Positions 56,367 through 64,000 of a stretch of DNA of 64,000 nt are shown piece after piece; position 1 is the first letter of the stretch; the number at the start of each line of letters is the position of its first letter. Location of the stretch: positions 372,001 through 436,000 of the forward strand of contig CAVSND010000009.1 of the NCBI GenBank assembly GCA_963729215.1, in the 5' to 3' direction. Origin of the DNA: CAVQJU01 sp963729215 (lineage in GTDB: Bacteria > Acidobacteriota > Vicinamibacteria > Vicinamibacterales > CAVVIG01). The notes beneath the pieces are model-generated. The model searched no databases and was not told where the DNA came from. It was given only the letters and a program-made list of their open reading frames with translations. The translations under genes were made by a program, and so were the position numbers.

Positions 56367-57581
56367 ATGGCGGAAATATCGCGCACGTCTGGCAGATTAG
56401 TGACCTTCACGGCGTCGGGCGCCGTCATCCTGGCTTCCCTCGTCTGGACGGCCTGCAGCACGGCCAACGGCAAGACGGAGGATCGCGCAGCCTCCGCGCT
56501 TGCGGTCTCCGTATCGCCGGTCGCCGTAACCGAACAGCCGATTTCCCGCTTCATTCGCGTCACCGGCACGCTCACGGCCGAGGAACAGGCGGACGTCGCC
56601 GCCGAGACGAGCGGGCGCGTGATCTCGACGCCGGTCGAACGCGGCTCGCCGGTCACCCAGGGCACCGAGCTCGTCCGGTTGTCGGCCGTTGAAACCGAAG
56701 CGAGCGTCAAGGAAGCCGAAGCCAACGCCGCGCAGATCGAGGCCCGCCTCGCGCAGCCGGCCAACGGTTCGTTCGACGTGAACCGCGTCCCGGAAGTCGC
56801 CAACGCCCGCGCAAACTTCGCGCTCGCCGAATCGGAATTCTCGAGGATTGAGAAGCTGCTCGCCGAGCGCGTGGTCTCGCAGTCGGAGTACGACCAGCGC
56901 AAGACACAGGTCGAAGCGGCCCGTCAGCTGCTCGAGTCCGCGAAGAACGGGGCCGAACAGCAGTATCAGGCGTTGCAGGCGGCGCGCGCACGCGTGACGC
57001 TCGCGCGAAAAGCGGCGAGCGACACCGTGGTGCGTGCGCCGTTTTCCGGGGTCGTCGTGGAGCGCCTGGTCTCAACCGGCGACTACGTCACGAGGGGGAC
57101 GAAGGTGGCACAAGTGGTCCGCATCATGCCGCTTCGCATCGCGCTCACGGTGCCCGAACAGTTTGTGGCCGACGTGAAGGTGGGCCAGCCCGTTTCTTTC
57201 TCGGTGGACGCGTTCAGCGGCCGCGCCTTCGAGGGCCGCGTGCGCTACGTGTCGCCCTCGCTGCGCGCAGATCAGCGGGCGCTGACGGTCGAAGCGGTGG
57301 TGCCCAACAGCAACGGCGAGTTGAAGCCAGGCATGTTCGCGACGGCGCTGATTCAGCAGCCCAACAAAGTGCAGGCGGTCCTCGTGCCAACGGCCTCCGT
57401 CCGCGTCGTCTCGGGAACGAGCCGCGTGTTCGTGATTGCCGGCGACCGCGCCGAAGAACGCCTCGTGACAACCGGCCAGGTGCTCGACCAGCTGGTCGAG
57501 ATCACCGCCGGGCTGTCGCGCGGCGAAAAAGTCGCCACGGCCAATGTTCCGCAGCTCGTCGACGGCGTCAAGGTCCAGTAA
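56367..57581 (+). CDS. RND efflux periplasmic adaptor subunit
   Basis: Membrane fusion protein of 404 aa. The N-terminus has a hydrophobic stretch GAVILASLVWTAC with a possible lipid-anchor cysteine (lipobox weak). The lipoyl/barrel-sandwich segments appear at about 75-115 (EEQADVAAETSGRVISTPVERGSPVTQGTELVRL) and 215-245 (ASDTVVRAPFSGVVVERLVSTGDYVTRGTKVAQVV), separated by a hairpin coiled coil (FSRIEKLLAERVVSQSEYDQRKTQVEAARQLLESAKNG). It connects the RND pump with the TolC-like protein and starts 11 bases after tetR. Confidence 0.92.
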   Translation: MAEISRTSGRLVTFTASGAVILASLVWTACSTANGKTEDRAASALAVSVSPVAVTEQPISRFIRVTGTLTAEEQADVAAETSGRVISTPVERGSPVTQGTELVRLSAVETEASVKEAEANAAQIEARLAQPANGSFDVNRVPEVANARANFALAESEFSRIEKLLAERVVSQSEYDQRKTQVEAARQLLESAKNGAEQQYQALQAARARVTLARKAASDTVVRAPFSGVVVERLVSTGDYVTRGTKVAQVVRIMPLRIALTVPEQFVADVKVGQPVSFSVDAFSGRAFEGRVRYVSPSLRADQRALTVEAVVPNSNGELKPGMFATALIQQPNKVQAVLVPTASVRVVSGTSRVFVIAGDRAEERLVTTGQVLDQLVEITAGLSRGEKVATANVPQLVDGVKVQ

Positions 57582-57593
57582 TAAAGGTGCACC

Positions 57594-60500
57594 ATGCAAT
57601 GGCTTGCTGAGCTCTGCGTCAAACGGCCGGTCTTCGCGACCGTCCTGATCTTGTCGCTGACCGTCGTCGGCGCGTTTTCGTTCATGAAGCTCGGGGTCGA
57701 CCGCTATCCCAAGGTCGACATCCCGACGATTCTGATTACCACGGTGCAACCGGGCGCCGCGCCCGAGCAGATCGAGACCGAGGTCACGGACAAGATCGAG
57801 CAGGCCGTGAACACGATCAGCGGCATCGACGAGCTTCGCTCCACCTCGTCGGAAGGCGTATCCATTGTCACTGTCGGTTTCCTGCTCGAGAAAGACGGCG
57901 ACATCGCCGCGCAGGAAGTGCGGGACAAGATCAACGGCGTCCTGGCGCAACTGCCCAAGACGATCGAACAGCCGCGCGTGGATCGCTTCGATCCGGACGC
58001 GGCTCCCGTGCTGAGCCTCGCGCTGACCTCGACCCGGCCGGTTCGCGAGATCACGGAATACGCCGACAAGGTCATCCGCCGCCAGCTCGAGAGCCTGGAA
58101 GGCGTCGGCCAGGTGGTGGTCATCGGCGGACGGCAGCGGCAAATCAACATCCGGCTCGACGCGGATCGGCTGCGCGCCTACAACGTGACGGTGACCGACG
58201 TTTCGCGCGCGCTGAGCCTCCAGAACGCCGAGATTCCCGGCGGCCGGATGGACCAGGGTCCGCAGTCGGTGACCCTGCGGACGCGCGGGCGCGTCCAGTC
58301 GGTTCAGGAATTCAACGACATCGTCGTCAAGTCGAACCAGAGCCACCCGATCCGGATTGCCGACATCGCGGTCGTCGAGGACGGCATGGCCGACGCCGAC
58401 ACCGTGGCGAGCGTCAACGGCACGCCCACCGTCCTGCTCAACGTGCGGCGGCAGTCCGGCACGAACACGGTCGAGGTCGCGCACAACACGAAAGAGCGGA
58501 TTGAAGAGATCAAGAAGGCCCTGCCGCCCGGCTACGAGCTGCGAATCGTCCGCGACACCTCGGAGTTCATCGAAGCGTCAATCCACAATGTCGAGGAACA
58601 CCTCGTCGTCGGATCGATTCTCGCCGCGCTGGTCGTGCTGCTGTTCCTGACGAACCTGCGCTCGACGCTGATCTCCGCCATCGCGATTCCCACGTCCATC
58701 ATCGCGACGTTCGGCCTCGTCTGGTTCATGGGCTTCACCCTGGACATGCTGACGATGCTGGCGCTGACGCTCTCGGTCGGCATCGTGATCGACGACGCGA
58801 TCGTCGTGCTGGAAAACATCTACCGCTTCATCGAGGAGAAGCACGAGGATCAATTCCAGGCCGCCATTGACGGCACCAAGGAGATCGGCCTCGCGGTGCT
58901 CGCGACCACGCTGTCCCTGGCCACGATCTTCGTGCCCGTCGCCTTCATGGGCGGCATCGTCGGACGGTTCATGAAGAGCTTCGGCCTCACGATGGCGTTC
59001 GCCATCATGGTGTCGCTGGTGGTCAGCTTTACCCTGACGCCGATGCTGTCGGCCCGGTTCCTCAAACTTCACAAGAAAGGCCCCGGCCAGGCGTCCTCGA
59101 AGGACTCGCGCGTGTTCAAGGCGGTCGATCGCTTTTACACCGCGCTGCTCGAATGGGCCATGGGTCATCGGGCGGTCGTGGCGGCCGTGGCCGTCCTCGT
59201 GCTCTTCTCGAGCGTGCCGCTGTTCATGGCCGTCGACAAGAACTTCACGCCGGCCGACGATCAGTCGGAGTTCGAAGTCAACATTCGAGCGCCGGAGGGG
59301 ACGAGCCTTGAGTCGACCGAGCTGCTGACCAACCGGATTACCAGTGCGATCCGGAGCCAGACACCCGAGGTGACGTACACGCTGGTGCAAATCGCCGGCG
59401 ACGGCCCCAAGACGCGGAACCTGTCCACCATTTACGTGCGCCTGAAGCCAATCGAAGAGCGGAAGCGCGACCAGTTCGAGGTGATGGACGACATCCGCAC
59501 CCGGATTCTTCCCACGCTTGCGAGCGGCATGCGGACATCGGTGCAGCAGGTTGCCAACATCGGCGGCGGCGGGAACCAGAACGCCGACATCCAGTTCATC
59601 ATCAACGGGCCGGATCTGACGAAGCTCGACACCTACAGCAAGCAACTGGTGGCGCGCGTGCGGCAGATGAAGGGCGTGGTGGACGTGGATACGTCGCTCA
59701 ACGCCGGCAAGCCGGAAGTCTCGGTGCGCCTCGACCGCCCGAAAGCGGCGGATCTCGGTGTCCAGGTTGCCGATGCCGCCGAGGCCCTGCGCCTGCTGGT
59801 GGGCGGCGACCAGGTGACCACCTACAACGAGGGCGGCGAGCAGTACGAAGTGCACCTGCGGGCGCAGGCCGCCAACCGAAGCACGCAGGAGGCGGTGGCG
59901 TCATTGACCGTCCCCTCTGCACGGCTGGGAACGGTGTCGCTCGACAACGTGGCCTCCTTCTCACGCGGGTCAGCTCCGTCGGACATCAACCGCCTGCGCC
60001 GGCAGCGCCAGGTGACGGTGTTCGCGAACCTTCTGCCCGGCGGCTCGCAGGCCGAAATCCAGAACGCGATGGAGGCCGAGTTCAAGAGCCTGAACGCGGG
60101 ACCCGAGTATCGAGGCGGGCTGACGGGCCGGTCGCGCGAACTGGGCCGCGCCGCCCAGAACTTCATCCTGGCATTCGCGCTGTCTTTGATCTTCATGTAT
60201 CTGATTCTGGCCGCGCAATTCGAGTCGTGGCTGCATCCGGTCACGATCCTCCTGTCGCTGCCGCTGACGCTGCCGTTCGCGCTGCTGTCGATCATGATCT
60301 TCAGACAGTCGCTGAACATCTTCTCGGCCCTCGGGCTGCTGGTGCTGTTCGGCGTGGTCAAGAAGAACTCGATCCTGCAGATCGACCACGCGAACCAGCT
60401 CAAAGAGAAGGGGCTGGCCACCCACGACGCCATCGTGCAGGCCAGTCGCGACCGGCTGCGGCCCATCCTGATGACCACCTTCGCGTTCGTGGCCGGGATG

Positions 60501-60719
60501 ATTCCGCTCATCGTGTCCCGAGGCATCGGGTCGGGCACCAACCACGCCATCGGCTTCGTGATCTTCGGCGGCCAGTCCCTGGCGCTGCTGTTGACGCTGG
60601 TCGTCACGCCGGTCGCGTATTCCCTGTTCGACGATCTTTCGCAGCGCGTTTTCGGGCGCAAAGCTGTCCAAACCGAGCCCGCAGGCTCGCTCGCGGCCCC
60701 GGCGCCGTCTCAGGTGTAA
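57594..60719 (+). CDS. RND efflux transporter, HAE1 (AcrB-like) type
   Basis: Inner-membrane proton-driven pump, 1041 aa. The opening LCVKRPVFATVLILSLTVVGAFSFMKLGVDRYPKVDIPTI is typical of the family. Transmembrane helix 4 shows the proton-relay aspartates in MLALTLSVGIVIDDAIVVLENI. Large periplasmic porter domains lie at about 40-330 and 555-860. TM10-12 include FGVVKKNSILQIDHAN and LRPILMTTFAFVAGMIPL. Starts 12 bases after the adaptor stop with an AAGGTG Shine-Dalgarno. Substrate not predictable. Confidence 0.95.
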   Translation: MQWLAELCVKRPVFATVLILSLTVVGAFSFMKLGVDRYPKVDIPTILITTVQPGAAPEQIETEVTDKIEQAVNTISGIDELRSTSSEGVSIVTVGFLLEKDGDIAAQEVRDKINGVLAQLPKTIEQPRVDRFDPDAAPVLSLALTSTRPVREITEYADKVIRRQLESLEGVGQVVVIGGRQRQINIRLDADRLRAYNVTVTDVSRALSLQNAEIPGGRMDQGPQSVTLRTRGRVQSVQEFNDIVVKSNQSHPIRIADIAVVEDGMADADTVASVNGTPTVLLNVRRQSGTNTVEVAHNTKERIEEIKKALPPGYELRIVRDTSEFIEASIHNVEEHLVVGSILAALVVLLFLTNLRSTLISAIAIPTSIIATFGLVWFMGFTLDMLTMLALTLSVGIVIDDAIVVLENIYRFIEEKHEDQFQAAIDGTKEIGLAVLATTLSLATIFVPVAFMGGIVGRFMKSFGLTMAFAIMVSLVVSFTLTPMLSARFLKLHKKGPGQASSKDSRVFKAVDRFYTALLEWAMGHRAVVAAVAVLVLFSSVPLFMAVDKNFTPADDQSEFEVNIRAPEGTSLESTELLTNRITSAIRSQTPEVTYTLVQIAGDGPKTRNLSTIYVRLKPIEERKRDQFEVMDDIRTRILPTLASGMRTSVQQVANIGGGGNQNADIQFIINGPDLTKLDTYSKQLVARVRQMKGVVDVDTSLNAGKPEVSVRLDRPKAADLGVQVADAAEALRLLVGGDQVTTYNEGGEQYEVHLRAQAANRSTQEAVASLTVPSARLGTVSLDNVASFSRGSAPSDINRLRRQRQVTVFANLLPGGSQAEIQNAMEAEFKSLNAGPEYRGGLTGRSRELGRAAQNFILAFALSLIFMYLILAAQFESWLHPVTILLSLPLTLPFALLSIMIFRQSLNIFSALGLLVLFGVVKKNSILQIDHANQLKEKGLATHDAIVQASRDRLRPILMTTFAFVAGMIPLIVSRGIGSGTNHAIGFVIFGGQSLALLLTLVVTPVAYSLFDDLSQRVFGRKAVQTEPAGSLAAPAPSQV

Positions 60720-60721
60720 TC

Positions 60722-62380
60722 ATGCGCACATCCATCACCGTCACAACGCTCTCGATCCTGCTGGCGGCGTTCCGCACTGCACGCGCAGACCCCGACGCCG
60801 GCCATAGTCCGGCTGACCGTGGAAGACGCCGTGAAGATGGCACTGGATCACAACGTCGATCTGAATGCCGATCGCGTCGACCCGCAAATCAGCGACACGC
60901 AGGTCGCCTCCGCGAGCGCGCTGTTCCGGCCGACGTTCAACACCGGCCTCAACCGCAACAACCAGATCCGCCGCCGTCGAGCTTTCTCGTCCCGACGCCG
61001 ACACAGAGCGACGCCGTGACCTCGAGTGCCGGGCTGAGTCAGCGGCTGCCTTGGTACGGGACCTCCTACAACGTCGCGTGGAACGCGGTCCACACCAACA
61101 GCAACAGCTTCCTGTCGAGTTACGACCCGCTGGTCCAGTCAGGTCTTACGCTGGGAATTTCGCAGCCCCTGGTGCGGGATCTCTCCATCGATGCCGCGCG
61201 GCAGAATCTGATCTCGAGCCGGATCAACCGGTCCATCGCCGATACGGGACTTCGCGAGAGCATCGTGCACACGACCGCCAACACCAAGAGCGCGTACTGG
61301 GGGCTGGCCGCCGCCATTGCCAACGTCGAGGCGCGCACGTCCACACTGGCCTTGTCGCAGGAACTCGTCCGCGTCAACAAGGCCAAGGTGGACGTCGGAC
61401 AATCGCCGCCGATCGATCTCGTCTCCGCGCAGGCGGAGGTGGCCGCCAACGAAGAGCAGCTCATCATCGCGCAGACGCTCGTCCATCAGGCCGAGGATCG
61501 ACTCCGCCTGCTCATCTACGATCCGACCGACCGGACGGTCTGGAACCTGAAGATCGAACCGATCGATTCGCCGCCAATCGCACAGCCGACGCTCGATGTC
61601 GAAGCGGCCGTGACGCGGGCGCTCGACGGACGCACCGATATCGTCCGATCGAAAAAGGGCATCGAAAACGCCGATGCGACGGTGAAGTACGCGGCGAACC
61701 AGAAGCTGCCGGACGTTCGCGTGAACGCCAGCTACGCCGCGGCCGGGCTGGGCGGCACACAGGTCCTGCGAACCGGCGGTTTTCCAGGCACCGTCGTCGG
61801 TCCGGGATCGAGCGTGGACTTCGGCTCGGTGCTGAACCAGCTGCTCTCGCACAACTACCCTACCTGGGTGGTCGGCGTCAGCCTCTCTTACCCGCTCGGC
61901 CAGAGCAACGAGGAAGCCAACTACGCGCGCGCGAGGCTCTCGCGAGTACAGGCGGCCGAACGGCTCAAGGGCAGCCAGGGACGCGCGATCCAGCAGGTGC
62001 GCGATGCCGCCTACAAGATCGAAATGAACGCGAAACGCATCGAGACGACGCGAGCCGCCAGCAACCTCGCCGAACAGCGGCTCGACGCGGAGCAAAAGCG
62101 GTTCGAGGTCGGTCTTTCCACCAGCTTCCTGGTGATTCAGGCGCAGCGGGACCTCGCCCAGGCCAAAGCCAACGAGGTCTCGTCGGTGCTGGCCTATGAC
62201 CTGGCCCTGGTGGATTTCGAAGAGCTTCAGGAGGCCGGTCCCTCCGGCCCAGCTGGTGCCTCCAGTGCAGCGGATACCCAGGCTCAGCAGCCAGCGACAA
62301 CCGTAACGGCGCTGCCGGCGGCCGCAGCCGCAGCGGCCGGCGCACGCCCCGCGACCGTAGTCGGCGTCCCCGGCTTCTAA
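60722..62380 (+). CDS. TolC-family outer-membrane efflux protein, two frame breaks
   Basis: Outer-membrane channel of the efflux operon, about 550 aa when repaired. Signal peptide MRTSITVTTLSILLAA then (one extra base near 60770 removed) SALHAQTPTPAIVRLTVEDAVKMALDHNVDLNADR, the usual TolC start. A second break near 60968 (one base missing) joins NNQI to PPPSSFLVPTPTQSDAVTSS. From there the frame is clean: LGISQPLVRDLSIDAARQNLISSRINR, QAEVAANEEQLIIAQTLVHQAEDRLR, VVGVSLSYPLGQSNEEANYARA, and AQRDLAQAKANEVSSVLAYDLALVDFEEL. The Gln/Ala-rich tail is unusual. Starts 2 bases after the RND stop. Confidence 0.88.
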   Translation: MRTSITVTTLSILLAAFRTARADPDAGHSPADRGRRREDGTGSQRRSECRSRRPANQRHAGRLRERAVPADVQHRPQPQQPDPPPSSFLVPTPTQSDAVTSSAGLSQRLPWYGTSYNVAWNAVHTNSNSFLSSYDPLVQSGLTLGISQPLVRDLSIDAARQNLISSRINRSIADTGLRESIVHTTANTKSAYWGLAAAIANVEARTSTLALSQELVRVNKAKVDVGQSPPIDLVSAQAEVAANEEQLIIAQTLVHQAEDRLRLLIYDPTDRTVWNLKIEPIDSPPIAQPTLDVEAAVTRALDGRTDIVRSKKGIENADATVKYAANQKLPDVRVNASYAAAGLGGTQVLRTGGFPGTVVGPGSSVDFGSVLNQLLSHNYPTWVVGVSLSYPLGQSNEEANYARARLSRVQAAERLKGSQGRAIQQVRDAAYKIEMNAKRIETTRAASNLAEQRLDAEQKRFEVGLSTSFLVIQAQRDLAQAKANEVSSVLAYDLALVDFEELQEAGPSGPAGASSAADTQAQQPATTVTALPAAAAAAAGARPATVVGVPGF

Positions 62381-62411
62381 CACCTCCGCCTCCTCGGGCG
62401 ACTGCCCAACC

Positions 62412-62433
62412 GACGGGGCCTTCGGGCCCTGTC
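62412..62433 (+). terminator. UUCG-tetraloop hairpin after the efflux operon
   Basis: GACGGGGCC at 62412-62420 and GGCCCTGTC at 62425-62433 form a 9-bp stem (one G-T wobble) with TTCG as loop. It is 31 bases past the tolC stop, but no T-run follows. Probable transcript end or RNA-stability structure. Confidence 0.5.
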
Positions 62434-62510
62434 GATCTCGACACCCTCCATTCGACGTATCAATAGAGCCGGAAAAAGGCAGATACGCCCCCGGCCAAAG
62501 GAGCGATGCG

Positions 62511-62927
62511 ATGCGATTCATGGTGTTGGTCAAGGCCGATCAGAACTCCGAAGCGGGCGTCATGCCCAGCGAACAACTCCTGGTGGAAATGGGGAAATTC
62601 AACGAGCAGCTGGTGAAGGCGGGCATCATGCTGGCCGGCGAGGGCCTGCAGCCTTCGTCGAAGGGCGCGCGGATCAAGATCGCCCCGGACGGCAAGCGAA
62701 CCGTGATCGACGGCCCCTTTGCCGAGACGAAAGAGCTCGTCGCCGGTTTCTGGATGATCCAGGCGAAATCGAAACAGGAAGCGATCGAATGGTTCCTGCG
62801 CTGCCCGGCGGAGGTCGAGATTCGACAAGTGTTCGACGCCGCGGACTTCGAGCCCGTCATCAAGACGGCGGAAGGCCGCGCCGTGATGGACGCCGAAGCC
62901 GAATTCCGGAAGCGGACGAACACATAG
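62511..62927 (+). CDS. YCII-family protein (DGPF-type)
   Basis: 138-aa member of the YCII superfamily, start at ATG 62511 behind AAAGGAG. Motifs MRFMVLVKADQNSEAG, GEGLQPSSKGARIK and the DGPFAETKELVAGFWMIQAKS signature mark the PhnB/SgaA-like DGPF branch. Such genes often adjoin ECF sigma factors; none is in view here. A paralogue follows 84 bases downstream. Function unknown. Confidence 0.88.
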   Translation: MRFMVLVKADQNSEAGVMPSEQLLVEMGKFNEQLVKAGIMLAGEGLQPSSKGARIKIAPDGKRTVIDGPFAETKELVAGFWMIQAKSKQEAIEWFLRCPAEVEIRQVFDAADFEPVIKTAEGRAVMDAEAEFRKRTNT

Positions 62928-63011
62928 GCCGCGCGGACAATAGACTGCGCTTCCATCAACCGTGCACATGACACGGCGCCTGTGCGGCGACGCGATTCCG
63001 GGAGAAACGGC

Positions 63012-63374
63012 ATGCGATTCATGGTGATTCGAAAGGCCGACAAGCAGACCGAAACGGGACTCTTGCCGAGCAAGGCCCTGCTCGACGCGATGACCCGGTA
63101 CCACGAGGACGGCGCCAAGGCCGGCATCGTGCTGGACGGGGTGGGGCTTCAACCCAGCGCGAAAGGTGCGCGCGTGAAGTTCGACGGCGGCAAGGTCACG
63201 GTGACCGATGGCCCATTCGCCGAGACGAAAGAGCTGATAGCCGGGTTCACGATGATTCAGGCGCGATCGAAGGAAGACGCCATCGCCTGGGTCAAGCAAT
63301 GGCCTCGCCTGGATGGCGACGTGGAGCTCGAAATCCGTCAGCTGTTCGAGCCCGAGGATTTCGCCAACCTCTGA
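63012..63374 (+). CDS. YCII-family protein (DGPF-type), paralogue
   Basis: 120-aa YCII protein, start at ATG 63012 (MRFMVIRKADKQTETGLLPSKALLDAM). An upstream in-frame start would add ten residues but lacks a Shine-Dalgarno; GGGAGAAA precedes 63012. The motif TDGPFAETKELIAGFTMIQARS is nearly identical to that of the gene before, and GVGLQPSAKGARVK likewise, so this is a tandem duplicate that diverged. It precedes an alpha/beta hydrolase gene by 17 bases. Confidence 0.88.
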   Translation: MRFMVIRKADKQTETGLLPSKALLDAMTRYHEDGAKAGIVLDGVGLQPSAKGARVKFDGGKVTVTDGPFAETKELIAGFTMIQARSKEDAIAWVKQWPRLDGDVELEIRQLFEPEDFANL

Positions 63375-63391
63375 TACGCAGCGGAGATCTT

Positions 63392-64000
63392 ATGCACACG
63401 ACGCGTTCGAAAGACGGCACCCTCATCGCGTTCGAACGGTCGGGCCACGGCCCGGCACTCATTCTGGTGGACGGAGCGCTGTGCTATCGAGCGTCCGGGC
63501 CAAGCCGCCCGCTGGCCGCGCTCCTCTCGGAACGCTTCACCGTGGACCGGTACGACCGCCGAGGCCGCGGCGACAGCGGCGACACCATGCCTTACGCCGT
63601 CGAACGCGAAATCGAAGACCTCGATGCGCTCATCCGGGAAGCGGGCGGATCGGCATTTGTGTACGGCATCTCATCTGGCGCCGCCCTCGCGCTCGAAGCC
63701 GCCAACCACGGGCTGGCCATCAGGAAGCTCGCCCTCTACGAGTCACCCTGCATCGTCGACGAGACGCACGCGCCGATTCCGGGCGACTTCCTCGCGAGGC
63801 TGAACGAGCTGGTCGCAGCCGGGCGCCGCAGCGACGCCGTCAAAATGTTCCTCAGGCTTGTCGATTTGCCGGCGATCGCGATGGTAATCATGCCCCTCCT
63901 GCCCGCGTGGTCAAAGCTCAAAGCCGTCGCGCACACGCTGCCCTACGACATCACCCTCGTCCAGGACAATCAACGCGGCAGGCCGTTTCAGGCGGGCCGG
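63392..64000 (+). CDS. Alpha/beta hydrolase, 3' truncated by window
   Basis: Starts at ATG 63392 with GGAG at 63383 and runs open off the right edge; about 203 residues visible. Features: MHTTRSKDGTLIAFERSGHGPALILVDGA (first strand and oxyanion region), YDRRGRGDSGDT (typical), and the nucleophile elbow GISSG (about residue 91-95) with the catalytic serine. Probably in one operon with the two YCII genes. Closest general type is a haloperoxidase/esterase-like hydrolase; substrate unknown. Confidence 0.85.
   Translation, partial: MHTTRSKDGTLIAFERSGHGPALILVDGALCYRASGPSRPLAALLSERFTVDRYDRRGRGDSGDTMPYAVEREIEDLDALIREAGGSAFVYGISSGAALALEAANHGLAIRKLALYESPCIVDETHAPIPGDFLARLNELVAAGRRSDAVKMFLRLVDLPAIAMVIMPLLPAWSKLKAVAHTLPYDITLVQDNQRGRPFQAGR

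Overview
The window looks like chromosome from a high-GC, diderm, LPS-making bacterium. It carries lptE, lpxA, lpxI, bamA, skp, lolCD and a TonB-like protein, respiratory menaquinone made by the futalosine route, and a ClpC-type unfoldase. Together with a DUF6677 protein and an EtfAB plus membrane Fe-S oxidoreductase module, this points to Acidobacteriota, possibly Vicinamibacteria. That placement is inference from gene content; there is no 16S rRNA gene here. I see no integrase, transposase, prophage or CRISPR array.

Layout. 1-1597: end of alaS, a lytic transglycosylase, and a convergent outer-membrane beta-barrel gene. 2365-6764 (minus): two ABC exporter gene pairs, the first flanked by tRNA-like fragments. 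6806-7129: rpsT with its own terminator. 7090-13883 (minus): holA-lptE-leuS, a deacetylase, two small enzymes and an acyltransferase. 13910-17711: Fe-S oxidoreductase and etfA/etfB. 17827-22962: fabF-acpP-fabG-fabD-plsX-rpmF-DUF177. 22995-27272: dgt, deoB, miaA, a 25-codon ORF and a TonB-like gene. 27383-36789: menaquinone cluster (menG, ubiX, ubiA, amidohydrolase, mqnC, mqnA, an MqnE-like gene, ubiD) with an SPFH gene and a secreted protein. 36874-50694: envelope block (Gfo/Idh oxidoreductase, lpxI, a fabZ-lpxA fusion, skp, lipoprotein, bamA, clpC, lolD, lolC) followed by lysS and nusB. 50732-53174: ribH, an enoyl-CoA hydratase and small membrane proteins. 53214-64000 (plus): a membrane spermidine-synthase-like protein, a TetR-controlled RND efflux operon, two YCII-family proteins and a truncated alpha/beta hydrolase. 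No gene-free stretch exceeds 300 bases.

Three things stand out. (1) At least 13 gene junctions carry iterated 7-9 base words, most arranged as imperfect inverted repeats; each junction uses its own word, and the repeats often abut or supply start and stop codons of neighbouring genes. (2) FabZ and LpxA are fused in one polypeptide. (3) The MqnE-like gene in the menaquinone cluster keeps the radical-SAM barrel homology but has lost the iron-sulfur cysteines.

Caution: I count 13 single-base frame breaks in nine otherwise well-conserved genes (beta-barrel OMP, Fe-S oxidoreductase, fabF, deoB, mqnC, mqnA three times, mqnE-like, skp twice, tolC twice). Many should be essential, so most breaks are probably sequence errors. 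I annotate those genes over their full extent.
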